A stretch of DNA of 40,349 nucleotides, taken from positions 1 through 40,349 of the forward strand of contig CAAFSR010000120.1 in NCBI GenBank assembly GCA_900765705.1, read 5' to 3'. This stretch comes from an uncultured Faecalibacterium sp. Lineage in GTDB: Bacteria; Bacillota; Clostridia; Oscillospirales; Ruminococcaceae. Shown piece after piece: positions 32,899 to 40,349 of the stretch (the first letter of the stretch is position 1; the number at the start of each line of letters is the position of its first letter). Position numbers and translations under genes: made by a program. The notes beneath the pieces are model-generated. The model worked only from the letters and a program-made list of their open reading frames with translations, was not told the DNA's origin and did no database searches.

Positions 32899-34125
32899 TC
32901 ATTTCAGTGTTTTCTCAAATTGTGACGCAAGTCGTAAAGCCAGCAATGGAGGAACGGCATTTCCGATTTGTGTACAAACATCCGATTTGAATCCCTCAAA
33001 CTTGTACCAATCTGGGAATGATTGTATTCGCGCTCCCTCTCGTGGGGTTAATGCGCGATTTTGGCTATAATGAATACACCTCAAACTAGAAACTGTTGTC
33101 AAGTTGTTGGTTATCGTAGGTGATGGTTGATCTGCTATTAAACGTCCGTAAGTATTCGCATATCCAGATGTTAGCCTATAAGATTTATCAATTTTTCCAG
33201 AATCAACCAATGCATTAAATTCGTTTTTTCCTTCGCCAGGTTTCACATTTTGTATAACAGTTCTAATTTTTTTACCATAACAGCCACAGAAGTGTTGCGT
33301 TATTTCCTTCGAACCGTATCGCATAAGTTTTTGATATTCATTTTGAGCGATTTTCTGATAGGAATTTACACTTTGGCCTTCTGAAACTTCTGGAAGATCC
33401 GATATTGCATCCTTGATAGTAAGGTGCGCAGACTTTTCTTTTGGGGGACAGGCCCATTTTAAATTCAAATCGTTTCGTATGCCTACAATAAAAACCCTTT
33501 CTCTATTTTCAGGAACTCCATAGTCCATAGCATTCAATCGTTCCGTCCGAATGTTATAGCCCAAGCCATTTCCAAGATTTGAAAACTGATCTTTCAAAAT
33601 CTCCATAACAGATTTACCATAATAATCTATAATAGGTTTTTTTCGCGGTGCTAACGATTCTCTGCCTTCAACATCTTTCAGTTCGTACAAGATATTTCCA
33701 GCAGCATCTCTTTTATAGAATATTTCTCTCATCGATAAAATGCCTCGCACATTTTCAAATAAAAACATTTTAGGACGAGCGATTTTTAACACTCTTAAAT
33801 ATTCCGTATACAGTTGTGCTTTTTCATCGTAATTTCGTTGCCCGACGGTACTAAAAGATTGGCATGGTGGTCCACCAATTATCAGATCAACTGGTTCTGC
33901 TCCAATCCATTCTTTTATGTCACTCTCTTTGAGGGACTTTATATCGCAGTTTTTCATGGGGATATCAGGATAATTTTCAGAGTATGCTTTAGCTGCAAGC
34001 GGATTGTATTCATTTGCAAAAACGAATTGATTTTTTCGATTCCTGACAAAATGGTCTTTGTATTTTCTATAATAAAACCCAAATGTTAGTCCTCCAACTC
34101 CAGAGAACAGGTCAATTATTCTCAT
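32899..34125 (-). CDS. dcm: DNA (cytosine-5) methyltransferase
   Basis: 408 residues from ATG 34125 (AGGA upstream; a TTG start at 34155 is possible). Motif I is RIIDLFSGVGGLTFGF. The catalytic Cys88 is in GGPPCQSFSTVGQR, motif VI is FENVRGI, and motif VIII is YGVPENRERVFIVG. A target-recognition region of about 150 residues follows, then RIQSFPDWYKFEG and QIGNAVPPLLA (motifs IX-X). It methylates cytosine C5 in a specific site, not predictable here. No matching restriction endonuclease is adjacent; instead the GHKL and receiver genes follow 10 bases downstream. The gene is AT-rich relative to the host. Confidence 0.93.
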   Translation of the reverse strand: MRIIDLFSGVGGLTFGFYYRKYKDHFVRNRKNQFVFANEYNPLAAKAYSENYPDIPMKNCDIKSLKESDIKEWIGAEPVDLIIGGPPCQSFSTVGQRNYDEKAQLYTEYLRVLKIARPKMFLFENVRGILSMREIFYKRDAAGNILYELKDVEGRESLAPRKKPIIDYYGKSVMEILKDQFSNLGNGLGYNIRTERLNAMDYGVPENRERVFIVGIRNDLNLKWACPPKEKSAHLTIKDAISDLPEVSEGQSVNSYQKIAQNEYQKLMRYGSKEITQHFCGCYGKKIRTVIQNVKPGEGKNEFNALVDSGKIDKSYRLTSGYANTYGRLIADQPSPTITNNLTTVSSLRCIHYSQNRALTPREGARIQSFPDWYKFEGFKSDVCTQIGNAVPPLLALRLASQFEKTLK

Positions 34126-34339
34126 TTTCAAAAATATCCTTTGCAATAATTTCAAAAAGTGAACATTTAAGATTTCTCTAAAAGTTGGGCAAAAGAATAA
34201 TATACACTCTTTCCGCCAATGCCATTATATCGTCAAAAACCAATTTAGCATTACTTTTACTATGATAATCTCAAAAAACTGTTCTTGTATACCTATATTT
34301 TCAATCTTAAAGCTTGTGACGCTATAAAATCGTTTTTTA
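34126..34339 (-). promoter_or_regulatory. AT-rich leader of the methyltransferase operon
   Basis: A non-coding gap of 214 bases. On the minus strand a perfect TATAAT lies at 34229-34224, but its -35 is poor, so the promoter is uncertain. There is no clear terminator for the res gene that ends at 34340, so read-through from mod-res is possible. Confidence 0.35.
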
Positions 34340-36967
34340 TCACAACTCCCTCAACAGCGTCAAAAACTCATCAAATCGGTACGCACCCTCCATCTGCAAG
34401 TCCTTATTCTGGAATACCATATAATATCGGTATGTCTGTTTTCCGGCAGCGTCCTGCCATGCACGACCCAGCCGAATTTTTTCTCTGGACTCTGCATTTT
34501 CCAGCTGGTCGCCTTTGGTTTCAATCAGCAAAATCTTTCCGCTGGTCGTGCGGACGATAAAATCCGGGTAATGGTTGCGGAAGCCGTTCAAACAGAACGA
34601 GAACTTGTTACGCTCCGGGTTGCGATGCCACCAGCGGATATTGTCCATGTTGGTCATTGCCAGAGCCATTTTGTATTCCAGCCCATCCATCTTGCCCTCA
34701 GTCTGGTATAGGCTCTTGCTCATTGAAGAAGTGCTATCCGGGAGGGTGATATACTCCGTCAACTGAAAGCGGGGTTCACATACGATTTTCTCCGTTTCCA
34801 GCCACTTGTAGAAGTTTTCTCGTGCAGTTTCCTCTTGAAGCTGCATGACGTATGCACGAATTTTTGCTGCAAAGCTAACAGGCATCCGTTCCAGCGCGTC
34901 CAGCTCTTCGCGGTTCATATTATCCACGATACCATCGACATAACGCCGCAGTTCATTATCATCCACCGCGTTCATCTTGCAAAGGCTCTTGTGGATAATA
35001 TCCTTGCAGATACGCAGTTTATCCTCGCCCGGAAGCAGTGGAAACTGCCTGTTCATGTACTGCTGATAATCATCTTTCAGCTTGGAGATACGCGGTGTCG
35101 TGGTATCGCGGTCTTCCAAATCTACCTGCGCCAAATCGTCGTCCAGATGGCCGAAGTCGATTGCACTCGGTTTTCCTTTCAGAGAAAAATCCAAAAGCAG
35201 CTGGGCTTTATCCAGCTCCGTTTTTCCTTCCGGATCTAAAAGGCTTGGCAACGTTTTTAAGTAGAATTTCGGCAATTTAAGGGTGTGCACATCTTCCAGA
35301 AATTCTGGATTTACATGGGAAACATCCACTTTATCCTGCACCTCCAGCGGCAAATCGCTCAACGGGTCATTCTGGTGCTGCTGCATAGCAACATCAAAAT
35401 CGTTCTGTTCCTTTTCAGAGCGGTCAAAAATATTCTGCACCGAGGGAGAAACACTTGCCTTTGCCAAGGTGCTGCCCAACAGTGTCGGGTCGAAATCCAA
35501 AAACTCTTCCTCTTCCGCCGATGCCGCGGGCATTGCTTCGTTTATCGGCTGTGCCGGGAAGATGGTCTGCTCCACTTTGGGCAGCGGCTCGACCGGGGCA
35601 GCTTCTTCCTGCACACGGTAATCGTGGTCCGTGAAGCCTGCGTTATTCAAGCCCTTGACGATGCCGTCCAGCGTACGCTTGAAGTCCGCAGACGAGGTCA
35701 GAACATACGAAGTATTCAGAATCGGAGAAGAATGTTTCCGGGTATAGGGCAGGCGTAGAATACGCCCTACGATTTGCTCCACATCCACCTGACTGGTGCG
35801 GTTCGCCAGCGAAGCAAGGATATACGCAAAGGGGCAGTCCCAACCCTCTTTCAAGGCATTGACTGTAATGATAAAGCGAATCGAACACTTTTCCGACAGC
35901 AAATCCACATTTTTCAACTCGTTGATTTCCGCCGTCTTGATGGCAATTTGCTCTGCTGGAATGTTGGCTGCAATCAGGCGTTGGCGCAGTTTTTCAAAGG
36001 TCGTTGCATTTTCTGTGCTCTTGGGTTGCGCCTGAAACAGCACGATGGGGCGAATGTAGCTGCCGCCCTTTTCGTAGGCATCTTTTGCGTGAATTTCCAG
36101 TGTCCGCTGCATCTCGATGGCATCATGCAGCACATCCTGCTGGCTGTTGCGGTTCATCACAATGACAGGCAACTTGACCATGTTCTCGCGTTTCAAGTGA
36201 ATCGCATCCACAATGGAGATGATGTTGCTTTCCTTAGTGGGCGTTGCCGTCAGATCCAGCACAAAGCAGGGATTGAAGTTTTGCAGCATCTGCTTGCTTG
36301 GGTTACTGCGCGCATGGTGGCTTTCGTCCACAATGACCAGCGGATGCAGCTGATTAATGACCTGCATCAAGGCGGTCGGGTCGGTATCTTCCAGCGGCAT
36401 ATCAGGTTCGCCCAGTGCATTTGCCAGCGCAACAAGGCTGCTGTTCTCCTGCTTGGCCTTGAGCCGCTCCTTCTTGCCACGGAACGAATCGTAAGACAGC
36501 ACCATGATGGAAAGCTGCTCGTTGACCGCAGAAATATTGAAGTGCTGCCCCATCAAAAGCTGTTCTTTGGTATACACTTCCACACGGCTGCCAAAGGCAA
36601 CATCAATTTTCTGGCGGTAAGGATGTGCTGGGTCACGCAATGCAGCCAAGGTCTGGGTCAGGATAGCATCTGACGGAACCAGCCAAACCACTGCACGGCG
36701 TTTTACCACACCCAGTGCGGAGAAAATCGGCTCGATGGCATTTGCAGCCAAAAATGTTTTGCCGCCGCCCGTAGGAACTTTCAGGCAGACATTCGGCACA
36801 CCGGGCAGAAGATTCTGATACTTGGGCATTCCGCCAAACCCGACTTTTACATCTTTCTCCTGCCAGAGCCGAGTATAGGCCGTTTCGATATTCTTTGTCT
36901 GCATCAGGATTTCCAGATAGCGTTCCAAATCCCGAATGACGGCTTTCTGATAATTTTTCAATTCCAT
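34340..36967 (-). CDS. res: Type III restriction enzyme, Res subunit
   Basis: 875 residues. SF2 helicase motor: Walker A VPTGGGKT (64-71), DESHH, TATPT, and motif VI EQIVGRILR. A long middle region follows, then the C-terminal PD-(D/E)xK nuclease: YPDF with D802, then LLIETKG with E816 and K818. Type III enzymes translocate along DNA and cut when two unmethylated sites meet. It starts 14 bases after mod with GGAGG upstream, the standard mod-res operon. Confidence 0.95.
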   Translation of the reverse strand: MELKNYQKAVIRDLERYLEILMQTKNIETAYTRLWQEKDVKVGFGGMPKYQNLLPGVPNVCLKVPTGGGKTFLAANAIEPIFSALGVVKRRAVVWLVPSDAILTQTLAALRDPAHPYRQKIDVAFGSRVEVYTKEQLLMGQHFNISAVNEQLSIMVLSYDSFRGKKERLKAKQENSSLVALANALGEPDMPLEDTDPTALMQVINQLHPLVIVDESHHARSNPSKQMLQNFNPCFVLDLTATPTKESNIISIVDAIHLKRENMVKLPVIVMNRNSQQDVLHDAIEMQRTLEIHAKDAYEKGGSYIRPIVLFQAQPKSTENATTFEKLRQRLIAANIPAEQIAIKTAEINELKNVDLLSEKCSIRFIITVNALKEGWDCPFAYILASLANRTSQVDVEQIVGRILRLPYTRKHSSPILNTSYVLTSSADFKRTLDGIVKGLNNAGFTDHDYRVQEEAAPVEPLPKVEQTIFPAQPINEAMPAASAEEEEFLDFDPTLLGSTLAKASVSPSVQNIFDRSEKEQNDFDVAMQQHQNDPLSDLPLEVQDKVDVSHVNPEFLEDVHTLKLPKFYLKTLPSLLDPEGKTELDKAQLLLDFSLKGKPSAIDFGHLDDDLAQVDLEDRDTTTPRISKLKDDYQQYMNRQFPLLPGEDKLRICKDIIHKSLCKMNAVDDNELRRYVDGIVDNMNREELDALERMPVSFAAKIRAYVMQLQEETARENFYKWLETEKIVCEPRFQLTEYITLPDSTSSMSKSLYQTEGKMDGLEYKMALAMTNMDNIRWWHRNPERNKFSFCLNGFRNHYPDFIVRTTSGKILLIETKGDQLENAESREKIRLGRAWQDAAGKQTYRYYMVFQNKDLQMEGAYRFDEFLTLLREL

Positions 36968-36981
36968 AAGAGCCGTCCTCC

Positions 36982-38562
36982 TTACACCCGCGCAATGTCG
37001 CGCGGAATTTTCTTAAACGTGATACCAAACCGCAGCAGGTCACTCTCACTCAATGCACAGCGGTCAGCATAAATCAGATAGTTTTCCGCTTTTTCCGGGA
37101 TGGTAGACAAAAAAGCATAGTCCAACACGCACATCTGGTCTGGCTCATAGTAGAAATAGTAAGCGGTGTGGTTGTTCTCACCGAGGAAATATGGGCTTCC
37201 GTTCTGTTGATTCACCACCGGTTTCTTCGTTTCCGTATACCAGATGTAGTCACGGATTTTGTCTGTGCCGATGCTTTCATTCAGGTTGCCATCCGGCAGA
37301 AGCAGCCGCTCGCCCAGTTCGTAGTAACTGAAATTGCCACCAGTGCCTTCTACGGCGTTCTTGTCTTTGCCATAGCCGTTGATCACACGCTTCACACGTT
37401 CAGCAGTCGTAGTATCGGCATACCGTTCCATCTCAACGAGTACAAACCTGCGATGTCCTTTATCTTCATTATTGGCATTTAGAACGGCATGAGCAGTTGT
37501 GCCCGAACCCGCAAAAGAATCGAGAATAACATCGCCGTCCTTCGTTATCCATTTGATGATTCTTTCGATAAGAAGAACATTTTTCTCGGTATCAAATCCT
37601 GCATACGAGCCAGAAAGGAGAATATCCATCCAGTTATCACTTAATAATTTTCCTGTCTGTGGTGGTACATAATATTGAATTGTACCCTTTTCGTTCTTTC
37701 TGACAAAATCCATCTTTTCATTAGTTGCCATAAGATGGTCAATATAAAAATCATCTATCGACATTGATGCTGCATAGTTCGATAAGTAATTTTCATAATT
37801 TTGCATTGCTTTTGTGGCTCGTCCAATCTCCCATCTCCACTGACCCGATTCAGGCGTGATGCCAAAAATTTCATACCGCATGGTAGGGCGATCCGTTCCG
37901 CGCCAGAATGTATCCCATTTTCCTGCCTTATCAGCTTCAAACCCTTTTGACAACTTCGGCAACTTAGCTTGAGGATTTTTTGAGTACAGATAAATATACT
38001 CATGTCCTAACGAAAGCGACTGAACTTCGTCAAATTGAGCCTGAACATTTTTAATTCCACGACGAACTGCAATACAGTTTCGGAAATTGGCAGAGCCAAA
38101 AATCTCATCCATAATGCATCGAAGATAAGCATATTCAAAAACATCAATGCTAACAAAAATAAACCCATCATCCGCCAACAACTTCTGCAGCAGCATCAGC
38201 CGAGGATACATCATGCAGAGCCACTTGTCATGGCGTGTCAAATCCTCGCCTTCTTTACCAACGACTTCGCCCAGCCACTTTTGAATATGCGGATCATTGA
38301 CATTATCGTTGTAGCACCACTTCTCATTGCCAGTGTTGTAAGGAGGATCGATGTAGATACACTTCACCCGGCCCTCATACTGCGGCAGCAGTGCTTTCAG
38401 GGCTTCCAGATTATCGCCGTGGATGATCATGTTATCGCTGCCGTTGTCCTCGGTGTGCTTGCCCATTTCGTCAAAGCTGTACTGACGCTCCAACACACGG
38501 AGCGGCACTTCCTGATGATGATTGACAACTTTGCTTTTTCCGATCCATTCCAAAGTAGGCAT
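36982..38562 (-). CDS. mod: Type III DNA methyltransferase, Mod subunit (N6-adenine)
   Basis: 526 residues from ATG 38562, chosen for CGGAG upstream; the frame continues into the palindrome-rich leader but that part is unlikely to be coding. Motif IV is YIDPPYNTGNE (72-75 DPPY), and motif I SFAGSGTT (349-356) comes after it, the order of beta-class N6-adenine methyltransferases. HGDNLEALKALLPQYEG upstream of DPPY is typical of type III Mod. The region between the motifs is the target-recognition part. It protects host DNA and gives the Res subunit its site. Confidence 0.95.
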   Translation of the reverse strand: MPTLEWIGKSKVVNHHQEVPLRVLERQYSFDEMGKHTEDNGSDNMIIHGDNLEALKALLPQYEGRVKCIYIDPPYNTGNEKWCYNDNVNDPHIQKWLGEVVGKEGEDLTRHDKWLCMMYPRLMLLQKLLADDGFIFVSIDVFEYAYLRCIMDEIFGSANFRNCIAVRRGIKNVQAQFDEVQSLSLGHEYIYLYSKNPQAKLPKLSKGFEADKAGKWDTFWRGTDRPTMRYEIFGITPESGQWRWEIGRATKAMQNYENYLSNYAASMSIDDFYIDHLMATNEKMDFVRKNEKGTIQYYVPPQTGKLLSDNWMDILLSGSYAGFDTEKNVLLIERIIKWITKDGDVILDSFAGSGTTAHAVLNANNEDKGHRRFVLVEMERYADTTTAERVKRVINGYGKDKNAVEGTGGNFSYYELGERLLLPDGNLNESIGTDKIRDYIWYTETKKPVVNQQNGSPYFLGENNHTAYYFYYEPDQMCVLDYAFLSTIPEKAENYLIYADRCALSESDLLRFGITFKKIPRDIARV

Positions 38563-38582
38563 GGTGTTTTCTCCGTTTCTCT

Positions 38583-38771
38583 GTGAAAGTTCTTTCACGT
38601 TTAATAATAACAAGTTAGGCCGCAAAGCGCAACGGTTCCGGCAAAGAAATACAAGTTCGATGAACAAAATTGCAAGTTGCAAAAGCGTTTTGCAAAAACG
38701 CGTAGCCTGCATCCGTCGGATGCAGTTCAAGGGTTTGGGATTTCCCAACAAGCATTTTGCAACGCAAAATG
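38583..38771. repeat. Cluster of perfect palindromes upstream of mod
   Basis: Within 190 bp: GTGAAAG-tt-CTTTCAC (38583-38598), TTGCAAAA-gcg-TTTTGCAA (38677-38695), an overlapping competitor GCGTTTT-gca-AAAACGC (38685-38701), CTGCATCCG-t-CGGATGCAG (38707-38725), TTGGGA-tt-TCCCAA (38735-38748) and CATTTTGC-aac-GCAAAATG (38753-38771). No coding frame is convincing between mod and the repeated promoter. The first palindrome lies about 20 bases before mod and could be an operator. Confidence 0.75.
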
Positions 38772-38823
38772 GTCTTTGTATATACGAAGACACTGCTTGC
38801 CACTGCTATGAACGCCTTTTGAA

Positions 38824-38852
38824 TTGCAAAATGATTTTTCAGTTGCTATACT
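38824..38852 (+). promoter_or_regulatory. Promoter of the right esterase/YaiI-family pair
   Basis: TTGCAA (38824-38829), a 17-base spacer and TATACT (38847-38852), identical to the left copy. Confidence 0.7.
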
Positions 38853-38886
38853 GGGCTTATCAAAGTTTTTTCGGGAGGACGTCGCA

Positions 38887-39569
38887 GTGACTGCACAGAC
38901 AATGCAAATCGGGAGCAGACCTTGCCGCATTTACGGCGAAGCCCATGCGGAATACCTTCTGCTCCAGATGACGGATGAACACGAATTGCAGAACATGGAC
39001 AGCGAAGTTGCCGCCATTGCGCAGGGCGCAGCACATTCGTTTCTGTTTGCCGCTGTCCCGGTGAAAAGTTGGAACGATGAACTTTCTCCATGGGAAGCTC
39101 CTGCAGTGTGGGGCAAAGAAAGTTTCGGCGGCAATGCAGCGGACACACTGCGCTTTCTGACAGAACAGGCGATTCCCACCCTGAAACAGCAGTTTGCACT
39201 GCCGGAAAATGTTCGGATCATTCTGGGCGGCTACTCGCTGGCCGGATTGTTCGCTCTGTGGGCATCCACACAGACAGCTCTGTTTTCCGGTGTTGCGGCC
39301 GCTTCGCCTTCCGTATGGTTTCCGGGATGGAGTTTGAACAGCAGCACCCCATTCAGGCGCAGCGCATTTATCTGAGCCTTGGGGACAGGGAAGAATGTAC
39401 AAAGAACACAATCATGGCCGCTGTGGGCGATAACATCCGCGCCCTGCATCATGAGCTTGTTGTGTGTGGAAAGACTTGCACTCTTGAATGGAACCGCGGT
39501 GGCCATTTCAAGGATGCCGACCTGCGCACGGCAAAGGCTTTCTTCTGGGCGATGGAGGATATGCGATGA
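38887..39569 (+). pseudogene. Esterase, right copy, broken by a 4-bp deletion
   Basis: It starts at GTG 38887 after GGGAGG, like the left copy, and keeps the nucleophile elbow IILGGYSLAGLFALWA. At about 39326 the left copy reads CCGGGCTGGATGG but this copy reads CCGGGATGG, a loss of four bases. The frame shifts right after PSVWFPGW and stops at 39375. The rest, including the late His in GGHFKDADLRTAKAF, is in the next frame to 39569. The protein would lose its C-terminal third with the catalytic His. The loss is at a short GG-rich repeat, consistent with replication slippage. A sequencing error cannot be excluded. Confidence 0.8.
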
Positions 39570-40000
39570 ATATTCTGATTGATGCCGACGGTTGTCCCGT
39601 GGTTGATCTGACTTTGCAGATTGCAAAGCAGTTCGGCATCCCGGTCATCATTTTGTGCGATACCTCACACCAGATCGAGCGTGAGGGTGCGCAAACACTG
39701 GTATTCGACAAGGGTGCTGACAGCGTGGACTTTGCGCTGGTCAACCGAGTAAAGCCAGGAGATATTGTCGTGACACAGGACTATGGATTGGCGAGTATGT
39801 GCCTTGCCCGGTGTGCCAAAGTTCTGAACCAAAACGGTTTGGAGTACACCGCCGACAATATGGATACCCTCCTGCTGCGGCGATATGAAAACAAAAAACT
39901 TCTCCGTGCCGGAAAGCACCCGAAGGGGAGTGCGAAACGGACGAAGGAGCAGGATGAAGCATTTGTCGCCACACTGACAGATATTTTAGCGAGCATCTGA
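39566..40000 (+). CDS. YaiI/YqxD-family (DUF188) PIN-like protein, right copy
   Basis: 144 residues, about 83 percent identical by eye to the left copy. MNILIDADGCPVVD, HQIEREGAQTL and GDIVVTQDYGLASM are intact, so it is likely functional although the esterase in front is broken. The start overlaps the end of the esterase remnant (ATGA), so its translation may suffer from the upstream frameshift. Most changes lie in the C-terminal 20 residues. Confidence 0.87.
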   Translation: MNILIDADGCPVVDLTLQIAKQFGIPVIILCDTSHQIEREGAQTLVFDKGADSVDFALVNRVKPGDIVVTQDYGLASMCLARCAKVLNQNGLEYTADNMDTLLLRRYENKKLLRAGKHPKGSAKRTKEQDEAFVATLTDILASI

Positions 40001-40026
40001 TTTTCTGAATCAAAAATTTGATATTG

Positions 40027-40069
40027 CAACCGCCACTCACTCTTTCCCGGAGTGAGCGGCGGTTGTTTC
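40027..40069 (+). terminator. Terminator after the right YaiI-family gene
   Basis: CAACCGCC (40027-40034) pairs with GGCGGTTG (40058-40065), and CTCACTC (40036-40042) with GAGTGAG (40050-40056), followed by TTTCTTG. Confidence 0.85.
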
Positions 40070-40140
40070 TTGTTCAGCGCATCTTGCTTTGTTAACTTTC
40101 TGTTAATTTTTAAAATAAAGGGTGTCAACGAGCCTTTCTC

Positions 40141-40168
40141 GATGCCTACCAAGTGTAGGGCATCTTTT
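40141..40168 (+). terminator. Hairpin with T run near the right edge
   Basis: GATGCCTAC (40141-40149) pairs with GTAGGGCATC (40155-40164) with one bulged G, followed by TTTT. It lies beyond the stop of the leftward partial gene. Confidence 0.45.
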
Positions 40169-40202
40169 CCAAGACAATTCTCGGACTATTATGACGTTTT
40201 GA

Positions 40203-40349
40203 TTACAAGATTGCTTTCAATGCTACGAAATGACCTCTTTCATCGGCTACCAAGTAGAAAGATGTTTTTCGTCCGTCAAAGTCCAGAAATCTTCCATATG
40301 TTCCTTGACAAGTGAATAGTTCAATCGTCCGGTACTTCACAAAAGGTAC
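40203..40349 (-). CDS. C-terminal end of an unidentified protein (partial)
   Basis: A leftward frame is open from the right edge to TAA at 40205-40203, 48 residues. Its content looks like real protein: KYRTIELFTCQGTYGRFLDF, then FYLVADERGHFVALKAIL. I do not recognise a family. The region is AT-rich like the island genes. The opposite-strand frame here (40052-40315) has no ribosome site and a poor composition. Confidence 0.4.
   Translation of the reverse strand, partial: VPFVKYRTIELFTCQGTYGRFLDFDGRKTSFYLVADERGHFVALKAIL

Larger units (their letters stand above)
38808..39956 (+). repeat. 1.15-kb direct repeat, right copy (esterase + YaiI-family pair)
   Basis: Matches 20301-21450 in the same direction. 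The length differs by one base: a 3-base insertion near the start of the esterase and a 4-base deletion near 39326. The first 57 bases are identical. Confidence 0.88.

Noticed and set aside
38583..38771. CRISPR array
   Set aside because: The palindromes differ in sequence and spacing, with no repeated unit and no cas genes; no CRISPR-like repeat was found elsewhere in the window.
38563..38793. N-terminal extension of the type III Mod protein
   Set aside because: The open frame continues, but it is made of palindromic DNA with Cys/Arg-rich content, and the ATG at 38562 has a good ribosome site and the normal family start.
40052..40315. Plus-strand ORF at the right edge
   Set aside because: It spans a terminator hairpin, has no ribosome site, and lies opposite a better-looking partial frame.

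Overview
The window looks like a chromosomal segment of a GC-rich gut Firmicute. Faecalibacterium or a close Oscillospiraceae/Ruminococcaceae relative is my best guess, inferred from codon use, a type-2 ArgC, dispersed intergenic palindromes and clostridial mobile-element genes such as TnpV and a DUF6017-type protein. No marker gene proves the genus.

Layout. 1-5000: the tail of an unknown gene, a scar joining a nitroreductase remnant to a relaxase remnant, then a leftward unit encoding a GGDEF-containing hybrid histidine kinase and a NifX-like metal-binding protein, and a HAD phosphatase. 5.2-11.6 kb: ilvE, a rightward trio of two serine esterases and an ATP-grasp protein, a secreted protein, a MYG1-family protein and a GIY-YIG protein. 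11.6-20.2 kb: a complete arginine pathway from glutamate (argG-argH-argC-argJ-argB-argD-argF), preceded by ArgR-box-like sites and interrupted by two copies of a palindromic intergenic repeat. 20.3-22.3 kb: an esterase/YaiI-family (DUF188) gene pair and a histidine phosphatase.

22.3-38.6 kb is an accessory island. It begins with two tRNA-Ser(CGA)-like 3' halves in the same orientation, 3.7 kb apart, that share the core ACTCGAAATC. Between them sit a tyrosine integrase, an excisionase, a MazF/PemK toxin, a two-helix-turn-helix protein and a truncated PtuB-like HNH gene. Next come mobile-element genes (DUF6017-type protein, TnpV), and then a dense defence block: an AAA15 ATPase with RloB, a very AT-rich leftward operon (Dcm-type cytosine methyltransferase, a protein with two GHKL ATPase domains, and a receiver-domain protein with a HEPN-like R-x4-H motif and a cysteine cluster), and a complete type III restriction-modification system (mod, res).

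38.6-40.0 kb: a cluster of perfect palindromes, then a second, diverged copy of the esterase/YaiI pair in which the esterase is broken by a 4-bp deletion. The two copies form 1.15-kb direct repeats flanking the island. The most interesting candidate for an undescribed system is the methyltransferase / double-GHKL / receiver operon at 29.8-34.1 kb. It pairs a DNA modification enzyme with two-component-like signalling parts and has no recognisable restriction nuclease of its own.
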